From Kalmusia sp. IMI 367209 (Eukaryota > Ascomycota > Dothideomycetes > Pleosporales > Didymosphaeriaceae): 64,000 nucleotides of DNA. This document shows, piece by piece, positions 11,419 to 22,932 of the stretch (position 1 is its first letter; every line of letters starts with the position of its first letter). Under the pieces are notes generated by a model, which saw only the letters and a list, made by a program, of their open reading frames with translations, was not told where the DNA came from and did no database searches. The position numbers were made by a program, and so were the translations under genes. The stretch is from positions 1,240,001 through 1,304,000 of the forward strand of contig JAPEUQ010000005.1 in NCBI GenBank assembly GCA_027946365.1, read 5' to 3'.

Positions 11419-12722
11419 TTAATATCCTGGTGGAAATTTCAGGTCGAAACGGGCGCCCTTTTCTCCTTCACTTTTGTCGTCGGTAGCGGACTGCAGCCTG
11501 GCTCGTTGGCGGGCGTCACTATTGACTGTCTCATTCCCGCGGACCAGGCGAGCGGCCTCCTTTCCAATTAGCCGATGGGCAGGTCCACTGAGGTGCATAT
11601 CGTCCCTGTTGCATGGTCAGAGTGAAACAATGCGTTTGTGATGAAGGGCAAGCTTACCAGAATAGGTGCGCACCAGGGTTGGAGCAGGTACGGGTGCCGG
11701 CTGCTTGCAGATCGTCTGCGTTTGTATCTGGCTCCTGAGCCAGACATGGCTCTACGACTTCTTCGAAGAGCGGCTCCTGCCTTCCATTCCCACGGGCATC
11801 TGCAATCTGGTTTGAATACATCTGTTTCGCACGGACTTCCTCCATGACGATGTCGTGAACATTCGGCACAAATAGGTCGCCCCTGCCCCATTCCGAAGCT
11901 GCGTGAGACAGCGCCGTGTTCCAATACGACCACAGAAATACAGCTTGGTGTTGGTTCTGTGCGAACATGGTGGCTGAGTCGTTCTTCCTGCTCGAGAAGC
12001 GTGGGAGAAATGTCACGTCCATCAGGTTGGGAACGGCAACCTTGGGTGTGCCAACGTGATCTGCGAGGATGTCGAGGTTGTGGAACAGCTCTTTCACACT
12101 GCGGTCGATTGCACGTATGGCGGCGTCCTTCTCCAAGGCGGAGTATTGTAGTAAATCCCAAGTTCCGAACAAGACGGTGAAGATAGTCTGCTCATCACCA
12201 GCAGCATGCCTTCCGGGCAGCCGCCACTTTTTCTTGTCGAATTCGATGAAGTGTTGCACTTGCGTCTTGAAATCGAAGACGGCGAGCGTCTCCTTCCTCG
12301 CTTCGCTTGTCACATCCAGAAGAATGTTTGAGTCAACCATGGAGCCAACAGCCTCCAACCCCACGTTGGATGGCACGGAGCGCGCGAAATTGTCCACGAA
12401 GTCGCAGGTCAGCTGTCACCCGTCAGTCACGTCGCCTCACTAAAGCGCACGGCACACTTGCTTCTTTGCACAAGGTCTCTACCCAGATGTCCCCTTGGGC
12501 TGCACTCCTGTCTCGGGTAGTTCCTTTGGGTGGTGGAGACATTCGATACTCGCCCGTATCAGACCAATCATCACCGAAGACAACGATGCGGCGGGGGCTG
12601 TTCTTCCACACTCTCTGCAAGTTGTCTCGAAGATACGACGGCGACGGCCCACGCCAGCTGAAGTACAAGATCGTGAACAGCACAGCCGCCGCGCAGACGT
12701 GCAATCTCGTGAGAAACCTCAT
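11419..12722 (-). CDS. SGNH/GDSL-like acylhydrolase family protein, type II membrane anchored
   Basis: Three exons: 12722..12462, 12412..11658 and 11605..11419, coding about 400 residues. ATG 12722 gives an immediate signal-anchor (RLHVCAAAVLFTILYFSW); the frame upstream has a poorer N-terminus. Block I reads FGDDWSDTG where GDSL enzymes have FGDS, so the usual nucleophile Ser position is Asp. The C-terminal Asp/His block appears only after splicing (LFW then DDMHLSGPAHRLIG). The first intron (12413..12461) uses a GC donor (GCAAGT) with a CAG acceptor, the only choice I found that keeps frame (LCKE then LTCDF). The fold is plausible as a secretory-pathway carbohydrate or lipid esterase, but activity is uncertain. 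Confidence 0.75.
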
Positions 12723-14219
12723 CGTGGTCGAATGGATATGTGATTCAACGTGGTCGCGTGACCACACTCTAGATCTTAGATGGTGCTGCAAGTCGATGTT
12801 GCGAGAACGAGAGGGCGCAAAAGGGTCGAGTGGGAGTCGCGCAGGTGGGCAAACGGCAGAAGCAAAGAAAAAGCAATAGCGAGAAGCAAAGGCGGTGGTT
12901 TAATGGGTATGGGAGTAAGACAGGAGGAAAGACATGTTTGTGAAGAGGAGCCCATGCACGGCCGCCCCATGTCGCCTACGCCAGCGCCCGCGATCCATGC
13001 CTGCTACGGATCCACGAAACGGGTCCATGACGACGCCTGGAGCAAGCGCGGCCTGATGTACAAAATTTGCCAGGGACTGCTGACGGACACTGATCTATGT
13101 GCGGCTGCGACGCGCGTTGATTGGTGGTGTGGTGAGGCGGCATGGCGGCCAAGGAAAGGCAAGCCACAGCACAAACGGCTGTCCGGCATGGACGTGTTAC
13201 CGGCTGCGAGGCCGACCGAAACAGAGGCTGGAGGGAGCGCTCGACTGCATGGATGTCAAGGGGAGGTGAAGCGGTTGTGTGGGCCTGAAAGCAGAAAACG
13301 GGCAACTGGGCGATGCCCAGCCTACGAGGAAAGCTTGTCTTAGTGCCGTTCTTCCGTCAGCGGGTCCTTCGTTGCCAAGGCGCTGGTGGCCTGAGGCTGA
13401 CGACAACCTTACGAACACATCGACTTTAAACTGTGACGGGCGCATGCAGAATTCCTTGTCCATCTCAATCTCTTTATCGAGCATTCGTTTGACGAAGTGG
13501 CAGACGCAAACTTTTCTCGCGGCCACCCGCCACCCGCCATCCGCCACTCGCCACTGCACCTGGCATCCATCATCATAGCATGCCTTAGGTTCTTGAATGT
13601 ACTCAAGTCAACGTCGACTGTCGATTTTGTTTCAATGATATGAGTCCCGAACAGCAATTGCAGCACGCTTTCTCATCATATCCATCAATCAGATGATTCG
13701 ACGCGCGGCAGATGTACGAAAGCAACCCACCCCCATGTCAGGCCCGTTCCTTTGTTAGACCTGTTAGGATCGTACAACAAACTAGACCACCACTCGAAAA
13801 ACAAAAATATTCCAACTCTAAAGAACAAAGAAGTCCACGAGTAAATACACCTCACGACTCACATCATGAGGCGGCTGATCTCAAACTCCCCACCCTTGTC
13901 CACTGGCAATAACCGCTTACATGCAACCAGCACATATATTAATGCTTAGGTTGCGCACAATATGCGAATCTGGAGATTCACCCATACGCAACATATGCCA
14001 CGATATAGTCTACAGTATTCTTGTAGTGACCACTATACGAAGCCCTATGGCGCGCTGTTCCAACTGCCGGGACACGGCCATGCAGCTGATCTCCAAAACT
14101 CAACGGCTACTCCCAGTTCGTTTGCTCTCTGGTAGATAGTCGCGCTTGTCCTCGATTTATTTCTTCCTTGAAACGACACGACGCACGCATGCGCTCGTAT
14201 TCGACACTGCCCTCCTGCC
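12723..14219. other. Divergent intergenic region
   Basis: Lies between the minus-strand SGNH gene and the plus-strand propeller gene. Plus-strand frames at 12.8-13.3 kb are open but lack recognisable features. A short imperfect tandem array of CCACYCG-like units occurs at about 13519-13557. Confidence 0.4.
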
Positions 14220-15995
14220 ATGTTGCGCTTCCAGCATATTTCTTTCTTTCTCTTTCTTTCTGCCATCTTTCTCGCTTCCTCCGTGATATCTGCCCCCTCA
14301 GACTCGCCTCGCGATGCAGATGTTTCGCAGTCTGGCTACGTGGGCGGTGACCACAACATAGACCCAGAAATAGTCTCGCGCTTCCAGCAGCTTTGGAACG
14401 TGACCTTCAAGCCTGACGAGAAAGTAAAACTTGCTGCAAAGATCTCTACGACTACAGTTCAATAATAACGAATTACAGCATTACGCAAGGCCAGTGGTAC
14501 ACACCCTCTCGTCAGGCAGACAAATCATTTTCACCGCCTCTACTGAGAACATTGTCCGCACAATTGATGCTCTCACAGGAGAAGTGCTGTATGAGCGACA
14601 AGTCGCACAGCCATGGCCAATGACAGAGGCGCATTGCGAGACAATAAGCAAGAACATGGGCATTATGGGCACACCAGTGATATACCCCGAATACGACGTA
14701 GCCTTCTTCTTCGTCAAATCGTACATCGAGTAAAGTCTCCCTCCACCCCGCCTCTAATACAGACATCTGACGCACTATGTACGATCAGAGACTTCCGTGT
14801 CCCCGGTGGTGCCAGCCCTCCATTAAACAGCGTATACTACTTCTACGCCGTCTACCTCGACGGCCTCGGGGACGTGTACAAATTCCCACTCTACATCGAC
14901 GATGTGGCCGCAGACAACGACGCGCGCAAGATATTCCTAGGTGGCCTCGTTCTGCAGCGACCATCGTTACTGGTCGTCGGAGACGTCGTTTATGCGGGCT
15001 TCGGCGGTCTCTGTGATGCTTTCAATTATACGGGTAGCGTCGTCGCCATCAACATCAACACGCGCTGGATCAACCGATGGGTCACGCAAGCTGGACCTGA
15101 CTCGGCATATACGGATGACTGGACACGCTGGCACGGTGGGGGCGCGGGCGGCATTTGGCAATCTGGCTCAGGCCTCGCGTCTGATGGGCAGGACGTGTAC
15201 TTTTCGATTGATAAAGGGGGTAGCCCGACGGGTGCGAATTTCTCCAACATACCTATCTTCGGCAAGGCACACCAAGATGTTTTGTCGGAATCGATCGTCC
15301 GCGTATCACTCAATAACTCTGGCGTGCAACTTGTCGATTTCTTTCGTCCATTCGACTACCAAACCGACGGGGGGCAAGACATCGGCAGCGGAGGGTTTTC
15401 TGTCCTCGACGCGAGCTTCAATACCACTACCGTGGCGCGAATCGGTATAGCAACAAGCCGCAACTCGAAGATGTATGTGCACAATCTGGATGATCTAGGT
15501 GGCTACCGTACAGGCGCAAGCGGCACGGATGGCGTTCTGCAAACGATCCACCTTGATGGCGAAGTCTTTGGTGGCATTGGGTCCTACCCTCTGGAAGGTG
15601 GGTATCTATATGCCAATCCTAGGAATGCATCTTTGGCTGCATATCGCTTCAATCCGATCACGCATAACTCCACGGCCAATCTATTCACCCTGGCAGGTAG
15701 ATCCCCCAAAGCGAATCCGCACGGGGTCGGTGTTGGCATCCCGACTGTAACGAGCAAAAAGGGAGAGCCTGGGAGTGGCATAGTGTGGATTACGGAGCCG
15801 GAGAAGGGGTTGTTAGCGTATAGAGCGGTACCAGTCAATGGAAGTCTCGTTGAGATTACGCTGCCGAAGCTAGATGGAGCTGTGGGGTTTGGAAGGCCGG
15901 TGTTCGGAAATGGGAGGGTGTATGTTGTTGATGGCAAAGGAAGATTGACTGCGCTCGGAGTACCGGGGAACGAGACTATTCACAGTCCGAAGTGA
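14220..15995 (+). CDS. Secreted PQQ/quinoprotein-like beta-propeller protein
   Basis: Exons 14220..14423, 14479..14729 and 14789..15995 (introns 55 and 59 bp) give about 553 residues. The N-terminus is a clear signal peptide (hydrophobic run ending ASSVISA). The body has repeated beta-propeller blades of the kind seen in PQQ-like/quinoprotein-ADH-like repeats: GRQIIFTAS, TIDALTGEVLYERQV, GIMGTPVI, RPSLLVVGDVVYAGFG, NYTGSVVAININT, GFGRPVFGNGRVYVVDGKG. Several N-glycosylation sequons are present. This pattern occurs in uncharacterised secreted fungal proteins; I see no evidence that PQQ is bound. Its 3' end converges with the methyltransferase, leaving a 132-bp gap. Confidence 0.82.
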
Positions 15996-16127
15996 AACTT
16001 CGAATTACGTACGCCAGTACACCTTACATACGCAAACACACTGGCGCTTGGTTGATGACTCGTTTCTCTCATGCTTTAGTGGGGTTAGGTGATGTCTATC
16101 TTCAGTCCACGCCTAAGCGCGCCATGA

Positions 16128-16841
16128 CTATTTCACAATCGCAATCAAAAACCCATCATAGTTCTTCTCCCCCACAGTCTGCACCACCACCCCATCAAGT
16201 CTACTATCCTTGCCTATATTCTCCACCACCCTCCTCGCGCCCTGCACATTCGCATCCCCATCCGCATTCGCCAGCTGCCCCTTCCTCACCACATTGTCCA
16301 CAATGATGACAGCGCCCGGCTCAGACATAGCAACAGCAGCATCAACATAGTTCCAGTTATTCACCTTATCCGCATCGATGAAAACGAGCTGGAACTTCTC
16401 CTTCTTCCCTTGTTCGATTTCCTCGGCGAGTTGAGGCAAGACGTCGACGCCCGGTCCAAGCCTCACATCGACCCTATCAGCGACACCAGCATGATCTAAA
16501 TTCGCCCGGGCCACGTCTGCATGATGCGCATCTACCTCGACCGTCGTGACGCGCACATGCGGCGATGCGGAGGCCAGCCAGATGGTCGAGTAGCCGCCCA
16601 GCGTGCCGACCTCGAGGATGTGCTTCGCGCGCACGAGCTGCGCCTGGATCTTGAGGAACTTGCCTTGCGAGGGGGACACGGCTATGTCGGGCAGGCCCTG
16701 CTTTTCTGAGTTTGTGCGCGCGTGGTCCAGGACGGCGTTGGAGGGTGTGGTGGAGGAGGCAGGGTGCAAATGCGAGAGGGAGTATGTGTCGACTGCCGTC
16801 CAGCGGGGGTCTTGCTCGTAGGATTGTCCTTGGCCTGACAT
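16128..16841 (-). CDS. SAM-dependent O-methyltransferase (caffeoyl-CoA/catechol OMT family)
   Basis: Intronless, 237 residues, ATG 16841. The Rossmann-fold SAM motifs are in order: motif I ILEVGTLGGYSTIWLA (about residues 75-90), acidic motif VTTVEVDAHHADVARAN, metal-binding LVFIDADKVNNW, then GAVIIVDNVVRKG. These are typical of class I, cation-dependent small-molecule methyltransferases (Methyltransf_3). The substrate cannot be read from sequence. It is not adjacent to the NRPS (about 14 kb away), so a pathway link is not implied. Confidence 0.92.
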   Translation of the reverse strand: MSGQGQSYEQDPRWTAVDTYSLSHLHPASSTTPSNAVLDHARTNSEKQGLPDIAVSPSQGKFLKIQAQLVRAKHILEVGTLGGYSTIWLASASPHVRVTTVEVDAHHADVARANLDHAGVADRVDVRLGPGVDVLPQLAEEIEQGKKEKFQLVFIDADKVNNWNYVDAAVAMSEPGAVIIVDNVVRKGQLANADGDANVQGARRVVENIGKDSRLDGVVVQTVGEKNYDGFLIAIVK

Positions 16842-17331
16842 AATTCCTTTCCCCGGCTATGAATCAACTGTAAATGAGTTCTTGGAGCAGCACTGGGTGG
16901 TGATTCGATGTCGTTTGTAGTAAGTTTAGATAGCCGGTTTTGGCCATGGAAGCAAGGTGTGGGCGTCCGACTTTATACAGCGCGTCCAGCGGCGAGGACG
17001 GCCGCGGTAGAGCTTGTTTTGGCATGGCGTGCAAGTGTTATGATGATATGTCCGAGAGGCCGTCAAGGCTCGTACATGGTGCCTTGGGCGTGTTACGTGC
17101 CGCCTGAGAGGGATGACGCGAAAGCTGTTTTTGGGGCATCGCCGAGGTCGGCCATTTATATCCGAGAGTATATCCGACGTCTACTTCGTATGAACCATTG
17201 AGTCTGGTGGTGATGAGTCAGAGTTGCTTATGTCGAGTTTTGATGAGTTTTGCTTATCGTGAGTCTTCATGGACTAGGAGCAGTGATCCGCGGCCGTCTG
17301 GGGCGTGCATGCTCGTATTCTCGCATTCTCG
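16842..17331. other. Intergenic
   Basis: Promoter of the methyltransferase and 3' side of the next minus-strand gene. No feature recognised. Confidence 0.4.
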
Positions 17332-18615
17332 TCAACTCCTTTGGCGTCGCAGACCCATCCACCTCCTAGGTCCTCGTGGCGACGACGGCGACGACGATGC
17401 CTCCACCTTACGTAACCCCTCCTGTACAGCTTGTCCTCGGCCCTCTTCCACAGTTCCAAAGCTCTCAAATGACGCCCTGACCTGCATATCGTGTGCATCG
17501 GCCCACGGAGGCGGAGACTCCAGTATCTCTTTGAGGCCCATCATTCGATTCTGGTCCTGCGGACCCGGCGGTGTGTGGGCGCGCGGCCGGCTGCCCTCGC
17601 TGAACGTTGTGCCCCCAGACGGCCGTATAGGTCCAAATGGACGCTGGTGCCTGATGTAAGAGGGGACAGTGGTGTTTGTTGGATTTGCCACGGAAGTAGG
17701 TTGCGACTGTTGGTAAGGCACCGTGCTGTCTGAGTATCGTTCATTGGCGCGACCTTCTAATCGACGTAAAGCAAGGTCACGATTCCTGGCCACTTCGTTC
17801 TGAGACGTCAAAGATGTGTTTGAGCGTAGTCTTGCATAGAGATTCTGGGTGAGGGGCGAAACCTGCGCATCTCGTACGGTTGAGAGAGATGTCTGGAGAC
17901 GAAGACGTGGACGTCGCGGAGATCTTGGTGATAGCGCCTGTAGTCGAGGCTGTAGTGGAGGACGAGATTTTGCAGCGAACATCTCATGTCCTAGGTCTGG
18001 TGCCAGGCCTGGATGCATGGCAGTCTGCAACACATATGCTAATTTTCCATCGCCATCCCGAGCCGCCCCTTCCACCTTCCGTCTCCCAACACGTTCTTCG
18101 TATCGATTTACAGCATGAGGCATCTTGGATCTCTCTGCCTCTGCCTTCTCATGTAAATCCTTCAAAAACGAGAATTTAGAATGGTCAGGATGCCCCTCCA
18201 CCTCCTCCGGCCAACAAATCGGCCACCCATTCCTCCCATAGAACCTCACCCTCCTTAGCACATGCAAGAACCCGTCTTTCACCCAGCCCCGTCCTCCCCG
18301 CACTTGCACTTGATGCGCAGCCTGAGATCTAGGACGGCGCTCTCCAGGATTGCAGCATCTATCCTCGTCGTGGCGGTCCCAACATGCACGGCAACGTTCG
18401 AGTGTTTGCCGGTATCCCTCAATCGTTACTCCTTTGTCGATGCGAGGAGGGGCAATGATAGTGTGCTGAATCCGAGGCGGGCTTATGTCTAACACCTTGT
18501 CGATTTCGATCCACTCGTCGGGGTGGCCGCATAGATAGAGGCGGTGAACAATATATGGGTAATTTGAGAGTTTGGTCGTAAGTAAAGTATTGCATTGCGC
18601 ATGGAGTGTCGCCAT
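17332..18615 (-). CDS. Hypothetical protein, unrecognised
   Basis: Intronless 427-residue ORF from ATG 18615. The N-terminal third looks structured and has several Cys and Trp (LYLCGHPDEWIEIDKVL, CRACWDRHDEDRCC, RFYGRNGWPICWPEEVEGH), including a cysteine cluster near residues 74-88 that could bind metal. The C-terminal two thirds are low-complexity, rich in Arg, Ser, Pro and Gln, and probably disordered. No signal peptide or membrane segment. I do not recognise a family; it resembles lineage-restricted fungal proteins. Confidence 0.65.
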   Translation of the reverse strand: MATLHAQCNTLLTTKLSNYPYIVHRLYLCGHPDEWIEIDKVLDISPPRIQHTIIAPPRIDKGVTIEGYRQTLERCRACWDRHDEDRCCNPGERRPRSQAAHQVQVRGGRGWVKDGFLHVLRRVRFYGRNGWPICWPEEVEGHPDHSKFSFLKDLHEKAEAERSKMPHAVNRYEERVGRRKVEGAARDGDGKLAYVLQTAMHPGLAPDLGHEMFAAKSRPPLQPRLQALSPRSPRRPRLRLQTSLSTVRDAQVSPLTQNLYARLRSNTSLTSQNEVARNRDLALRRLEGRANERYSDSTVPYQQSQPTSVANPTNTTVPSYIRHQRPFGPIRPSGGTTFSEGSRPRAHTPPGPQDQNRMMGLKEILESPPPWADAHDMQVRASFESFGTVEEGRGQAVQEGLRKVEASSSPSSPRGPRRWMGLRRQRS

Positions 18616-20520
18616 GCCTGTGGAACTTGTAGGACTACATGATCATCTAAGTATGTGAACTTGTTCTAGTTCTATTTGCTTGTAGTGTTAGTAAGAGATC
18701 GGCGTGTTTGTCCCATTGACAAACTGGACGCCTCAGGAAATTATGTTGAATATGTGTACCAGAACCGCTTTGCGAACTAAGTCGTGGATGTGAAGATTTT
18801 GTTCTCGCCTACGGCATGGCGTTTTACATCTTCACATTTTCGTAAATGTCACTATCCTTCATTCCATTGTGGTCATCCTAAATCACCGTTGATCCTGCGT
18901 GCTTCTCTACCATCTTCTTCGCTACCGCGATACTAGTACACGCTTTTCCTTTGCCTATTTCTACTAACTTTTCGACGTCAGCATGTCTTACATCTCGCGG
19001 TGTTTGTTTGAGAACCCAATCAGAGGTCGATATAATTTACGGTGAGTGTGATTCATTGTAGTGCGGTGTGGTTGTTTGTATTGGTGGCATGAGATGTTTT
19101 TGCTTGGTGGGGTACGTAGTCAATACTCCAGCGTGATGGTAGCTTTCGATATATGCCGGTGGAGTCTGCAAAATTGAGACGAATGAATATTCAGGTAAGC
19201 GATCGAAAGTGTGAGAATCCAATCCAGCTACTATTAGGATAAACATCGAAATTAACCATTACCAAAGATTGCTTGTTTACCGCACGCAAGTGTAGCAAGA
19301 AACTACACGTGTGACCCGGGAATGCCACTAACCGTGGGAAAGCCCCCGTAGCTCAAGGTGACATATCCCTTTTCTATTGAAGAGGTGCGAGTGAACAAGA
19401 ATCGCAATCGGTGCCCGTTAAGTCAACTGGCTTAGGTCACGAAATGTGTTCAATTTAATACTACCTTCCTGAAACCCGAGACGCTCGAGACATGTCTAAA
19501 GTTTCTCTAGGCACGCCCTCGCGATATCAATGAAAATTATTAGTAGTGTATACTTAGCGGGAGCCGGGGTTAGTGTCTGTAAACGCATTTAAGTCTCGAA
19601 AATAGACGAACTAGTCTTCTAAAGGTCAAGCGTTCTTCTTTCTCTTGCCAATACAGCGAACCGGCCACATTGGACGCTTTAGGTATACACATTGTTGCTT
19701 GACTGAACTGTGCCGATGAAAGACGATGAAAGAGCTTGTAATAAAAATTGGGTCCGCTCACAATTCGGTGTCTTCCAGTGGTCTTGGGAGGGGCACAGGG
19801 AGAATGATATACGAATTTGCTAAAGCGTCCTTTCAGCTGGCGGCATCTGAAGCCTAACGAGGATAGCTCTGACTTCCGGCGCTGTCTTGATTTGGTTCCC
19901 CATCACATAATCTATGGCAAGCATATCGAGAGGTCTTGACGCTGCACGCCTGATGAATGAGGGGTCCGACTAGCTCTTGCGTTGCTCTTGCCCGGCTGCC
20001 AGTTACACTAGCCTTAGCGAATATACGTGGGTCGCAATCGCCGTCATGTGGCTGTGGCGCATATGTAATGAAGTAACCTTGAGATGAAGGCATGAGCAAG
20101 TGTGCGTACGAGTGAAACTGTGATGCAAAATCTTTGAAGAAGGCACGTAACCAGATTGAGACTTGGCGATATTGAGCAAACGTCTTGTGTTCCGGAAAGG
20201 TGATAGCACATAGTACGATGTGAGCCAAGATAGCCGGTACTAATGCACTGTGATGTTAAATACCGCCTTCGCATGCCCTGGCAAAGGAGCTTCGGAAGCA
20301 GCCCTGCACGTTGTGGGTGATGCAGCACCCCGCACAACACCCAAGGAGCCCCTCACACGGATGACGCCGTTGATCCGCATCCCCGCGATCCCCCGTCTTC
20401 AAGCCCCAATCTGGAAACAAAATATTATTTATTCCCAAAGCGCACCCATATTTGGGTTGTAAAACTCAAAGCGACCCCCATTCCTCCCCCACTTGCGCCC
20501 CACCGTTGCACTACTACTTG
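18616..20520. other. Long divergent intergenic region
   Basis: About 1.9 kb between divergently transcribed genes. Frames at about 19.85-20.23 kb on the minus strand are open (with segments such as QVSIWLRAFFKDFASQF) but lack an ATG in a good position and match nothing I know. No tRNA or repeat was seen. The last 250 bases are the promoter of the dehydrogenase. Confidence 0.4.
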
Positions 20521-21967
20521 ATGGCGACAGAAGCGCCTAAGAACGCCGACATCATCCCTTTGTTAGACCCTTCGCATGACCCCGGTGATACGAGTAACGT
20601 GAGAGCCAACATGAATGAGAAAATGAAGGCAGTACATTACGAGGGACCGTTCAAGGTGTCGGTCAAGGAGGTGGAGACCCCAAAGATACAGCATCCGGAT
20701 GATGTGATTATTAAGGTGACAACTGCTGGTACGTGGCGATGAAGTGACTGAGGGTGAAGCTAACAGCGCTGGATAGCAATATGCGGGTCTGACTTGCACA
20801 TGTATCAGGGAAGGACCGCGGCGGAAGCCGGTTTGGTCTTTGGACATGAAAATATGGGTATCATTATCGAGACTGGGTCTGGTGTTACCCTTCTTGAGAA
20901 GGGCGACCGAGTAGTGCTTCCGTTCAATGTGGCTGACGGTCGATGTCGCAATTGTGAAGAAGGTCGAACGGCCTTCTGCACAGGGTGAGAGAGCTTGCCA
21001 AATTGACAGATAGTTCACTGACGAATGTAGAGTCAATCCTGGATTTGCAGGCGGCGCATATGGCTATGTTGCCATGGGACCATACCAAGGAGGTCAAGCA
21101 CAATATTTGCGTATCCCATTTGCCGACTTTAACGCATTGAAGTTACCAAAAGGCACAGAGCATGAGGCGGATTTCGCGCTATTAGCGGATATCTTTCCAA
21201 CTGGATGGCATGGTCTCAACCTCTCTGGATTCCAGGCGGGTGAAACGGTGGCTGTTTTTGGAGCAGGTGAGTATCCTTTCGCCGTTACTTGACGCTGGCT
21301 TAGTTCATTAGGACCTGTTGGCTTAATGGCAGCGTACAGCGGGATCCTCCGTGGCGCAAGCAAGGTTTTTGTCGTAGACACAGTTCCGGAGCGACTGGAG
21401 CAAGCGAAGAAGATCGGGTGCATTCCAATCGACTTTAAGAAAAGTGATCCAGTGGAGCAGATCATCAAACTCAATGACGGCATGGTAGATCGCGCGGTTG
21501 ATGCAGTTGGCTACCAGGCAGTGGATGCATCCGGCAGTAAAGAGAAGCCGAACATCGTCCTAGATCAGCTGATCATGGTAACTCGACCTACAGGAGGACT
21601 CGGAATACCAGGGCTTTATGTTCCTGCAGACCCGGGAGCGCCTGATGAGCAGAGCAAGAAGGGTCAAATTCTGCTGTCATTTGGCAAGCTTTTTGAAAAG
21701 GTAAGCCAGCTTTGATTTGGCCGAGGCGCATTCTAATGTCACCAGGGACTATCGCTGGGGACCGGCCAATGCAACGTGAAAGCGTACAATAGGTACTTGC
21801 GGGATTTAATTATATCAGGGAAAGCCAAGCCAAGCTTTGTGGTTTCGCACGAGATTGACATTGATGAGGCGTCAGTCGCGTACGAGAAATTCGACAAGCG
21901 AATAGAGGGCTACACCAAGGTTCTGATACATCCGAACGGCCCATTGAAGCAATTTGAAGCTAGCTAG
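20521..21967 (+). CDS. Zinc alcohol dehydrogenase, glutathione-independent formaldehyde dehydrogenase-like
   Basis: Medium-chain dehydrogenase (MDR family) using NAD(P). Five exons: 20521..20728, 20777..20984, 21031..21266, 21312..21700 and 21746..21967; introns are 45-48 bp and total length is about 420 residues. Splicing reconstructs the catalytic zinc region (ICGSDLHMYQGR then FGHENMG), the Cys-containing lobe (GRCRNCEEGRTAFC, GAYGYVAMGPYQGGQAQY) and the Rossmann GxGxxG (VFGAGPVGLMAA, split by intron 4). The layout matches Pseudomonas-type FDH, which oxidises formaldehyde or other aldehydes without glutathione, and its fungal relatives. ATG 20521 was chosen; an in-frame alternative lies at 20611. 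Confidence 0.92.
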
Positions 21968-22200
21968 ACTGTTGAGTCACTGCCAATTCATGGAAATTAT
22001 GAGCTACTTACAGCTGCTTTACACCTGCTCAACATTTTGCAAAACTGAGCCTCGTATTGACTGTGTCGTGGCGGGTCTTGTTACGCCTGTAGCTCGTCGG
22101 TTAGGCTCGTAAGGTTCACTGCATGTATATAAAGCAATCTTGTCGTTGAGGCGACTCTGCCACGTGAGCCGCCCGTCCCTTGGCTGTCTTGTCTCATGCC

Positions 22201-22746
22201 TCAAATCGCATCTGTCTTGTCTACTACATAGGCCCTCACAATCTTGACCTCCTCCACCGGTCTGTCCTCCTTGTCTGTCTTTACCAAACCTAGCTTCTTC
22301 ACCACCTGCAACCCGCTCTTCACCCTCCCGAAAATGGTATGCTTCCCATCGAGCCAGGGTGTCGGCGCCAGGGTGATGAAGAACTGCGAGCCGTTCGTGT
22401 TTGGGCCCGAGTTAGCCATGCTCAAGATGCCTGCGCCCGTATGCTTCAGCGCGGGGGAGATCTCGTCCTCAAATTTCTCGCCGTAGATAGAGGCGCCACC
22501 ACGGCCGGTGCCCGTGGGATCGCCACCTTGGATCATGAAGTTGGGAATAATGCGGTGGAAGATGAGGTCGTTAAAGTAATTGCGGCGGGCGAGCGTGGAG
22601 AAGTTGGTGCAAGTTTTGGGCGCGTGCTCGGTGTAGAGCTCGACGGTGATGGTACCCTGTTCTCCGTCAGCGGCAGCCCAGTCTGAGCCGTACATGGCAT
22701 GCATAGCACCTACAAGAGTGGTCTCGAGCGCGACTTCGGTCGCCAT
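22201..22746 (-). CDS. cyp1: Cyclophilin-type peptidyl-prolyl isomerase (PPIL1/Cyp1 type)
   Basis: Small single-domain cyclophilin that isomerises Xaa-Pro bonds; PPIL1-type members are associated with the spliceosome. Motifs: [45 protein letters not shown]. The unspliced frame is fully open but contains a 19-residue insertion after residue 11 that no family member should have. A 57-bp intron (22657..22713, GTAGGT...ACAG, branch-like GCTGAC) removes it exactly, giving LETTL joined to GTITVELY and a 162-residue protein, the standard length. Start ATG 22746; the frame further upstream is 5' leader. Divergent from the Rqt4-like gene. Confidence 0.93.
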   Translation of the reverse strand: MATEVALETTLVGAMHAMYGSDWAAADGEQGTITVELYTEHAPKTCTNFSTLARRNYFNDLIFHRIIPNFMIQGGDPTGTGRGGASIYGEKFEDEISPALKHTGAGILSMANSGPNTNGSQFFITLAPTPWLDGKHTIFGRVKSGLQVVKKLGLVKTDKEDRPVEEVKIVRAYVVDKTDAI

Positions 22747-22932
22747 CGTCTTAGGCCTGGCACGTGTGTTGGGTATTACCCAGTGCTGAGATGGGTCGTG
22801 AGAATGGTGAAGACAGAATATTCCCCCGCGTCGCGAAAACGGCAAGCGCACTCCGCTAGTGCTGCCTCCATAATTAGATGTGCTCACGACGAGCGACCAG
22901 CTCAACACTGAACAAGAAAACCACCTCTCAGA
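22747..22932. promoter_or_regulatory. Bidirectional promoter, cyclophilin / Rqt4-like
   Basis: Only 186 bp separate the two divergent start codons, so both genes must share promoter elements. A CACGTG palindrome (E-box) lies at 22761-22766. No TATA box is obvious. Confidence 0.55.

Noticed and set aside
12780..13343. Plus-strand ORF of 187 codons upstream of the propeller gene
   Set aside because: Composition is Arg/Gly-rich with no domain, it overlaps the SGNH promoter and has equally long antisense frames.
22040..22110. Possible tRNA-like sequence 5' of the cyclophilin stop
   Set aside because: No A-box/B-box pair and no cloverleaf could be drawn by eye.
22747..22908. N-terminal extension of the cyclophilin (54 residues)
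   Set aside because: The frame is open, but the extension lacks family similarity and the protein has its standard N-terminus at ATG 22746.
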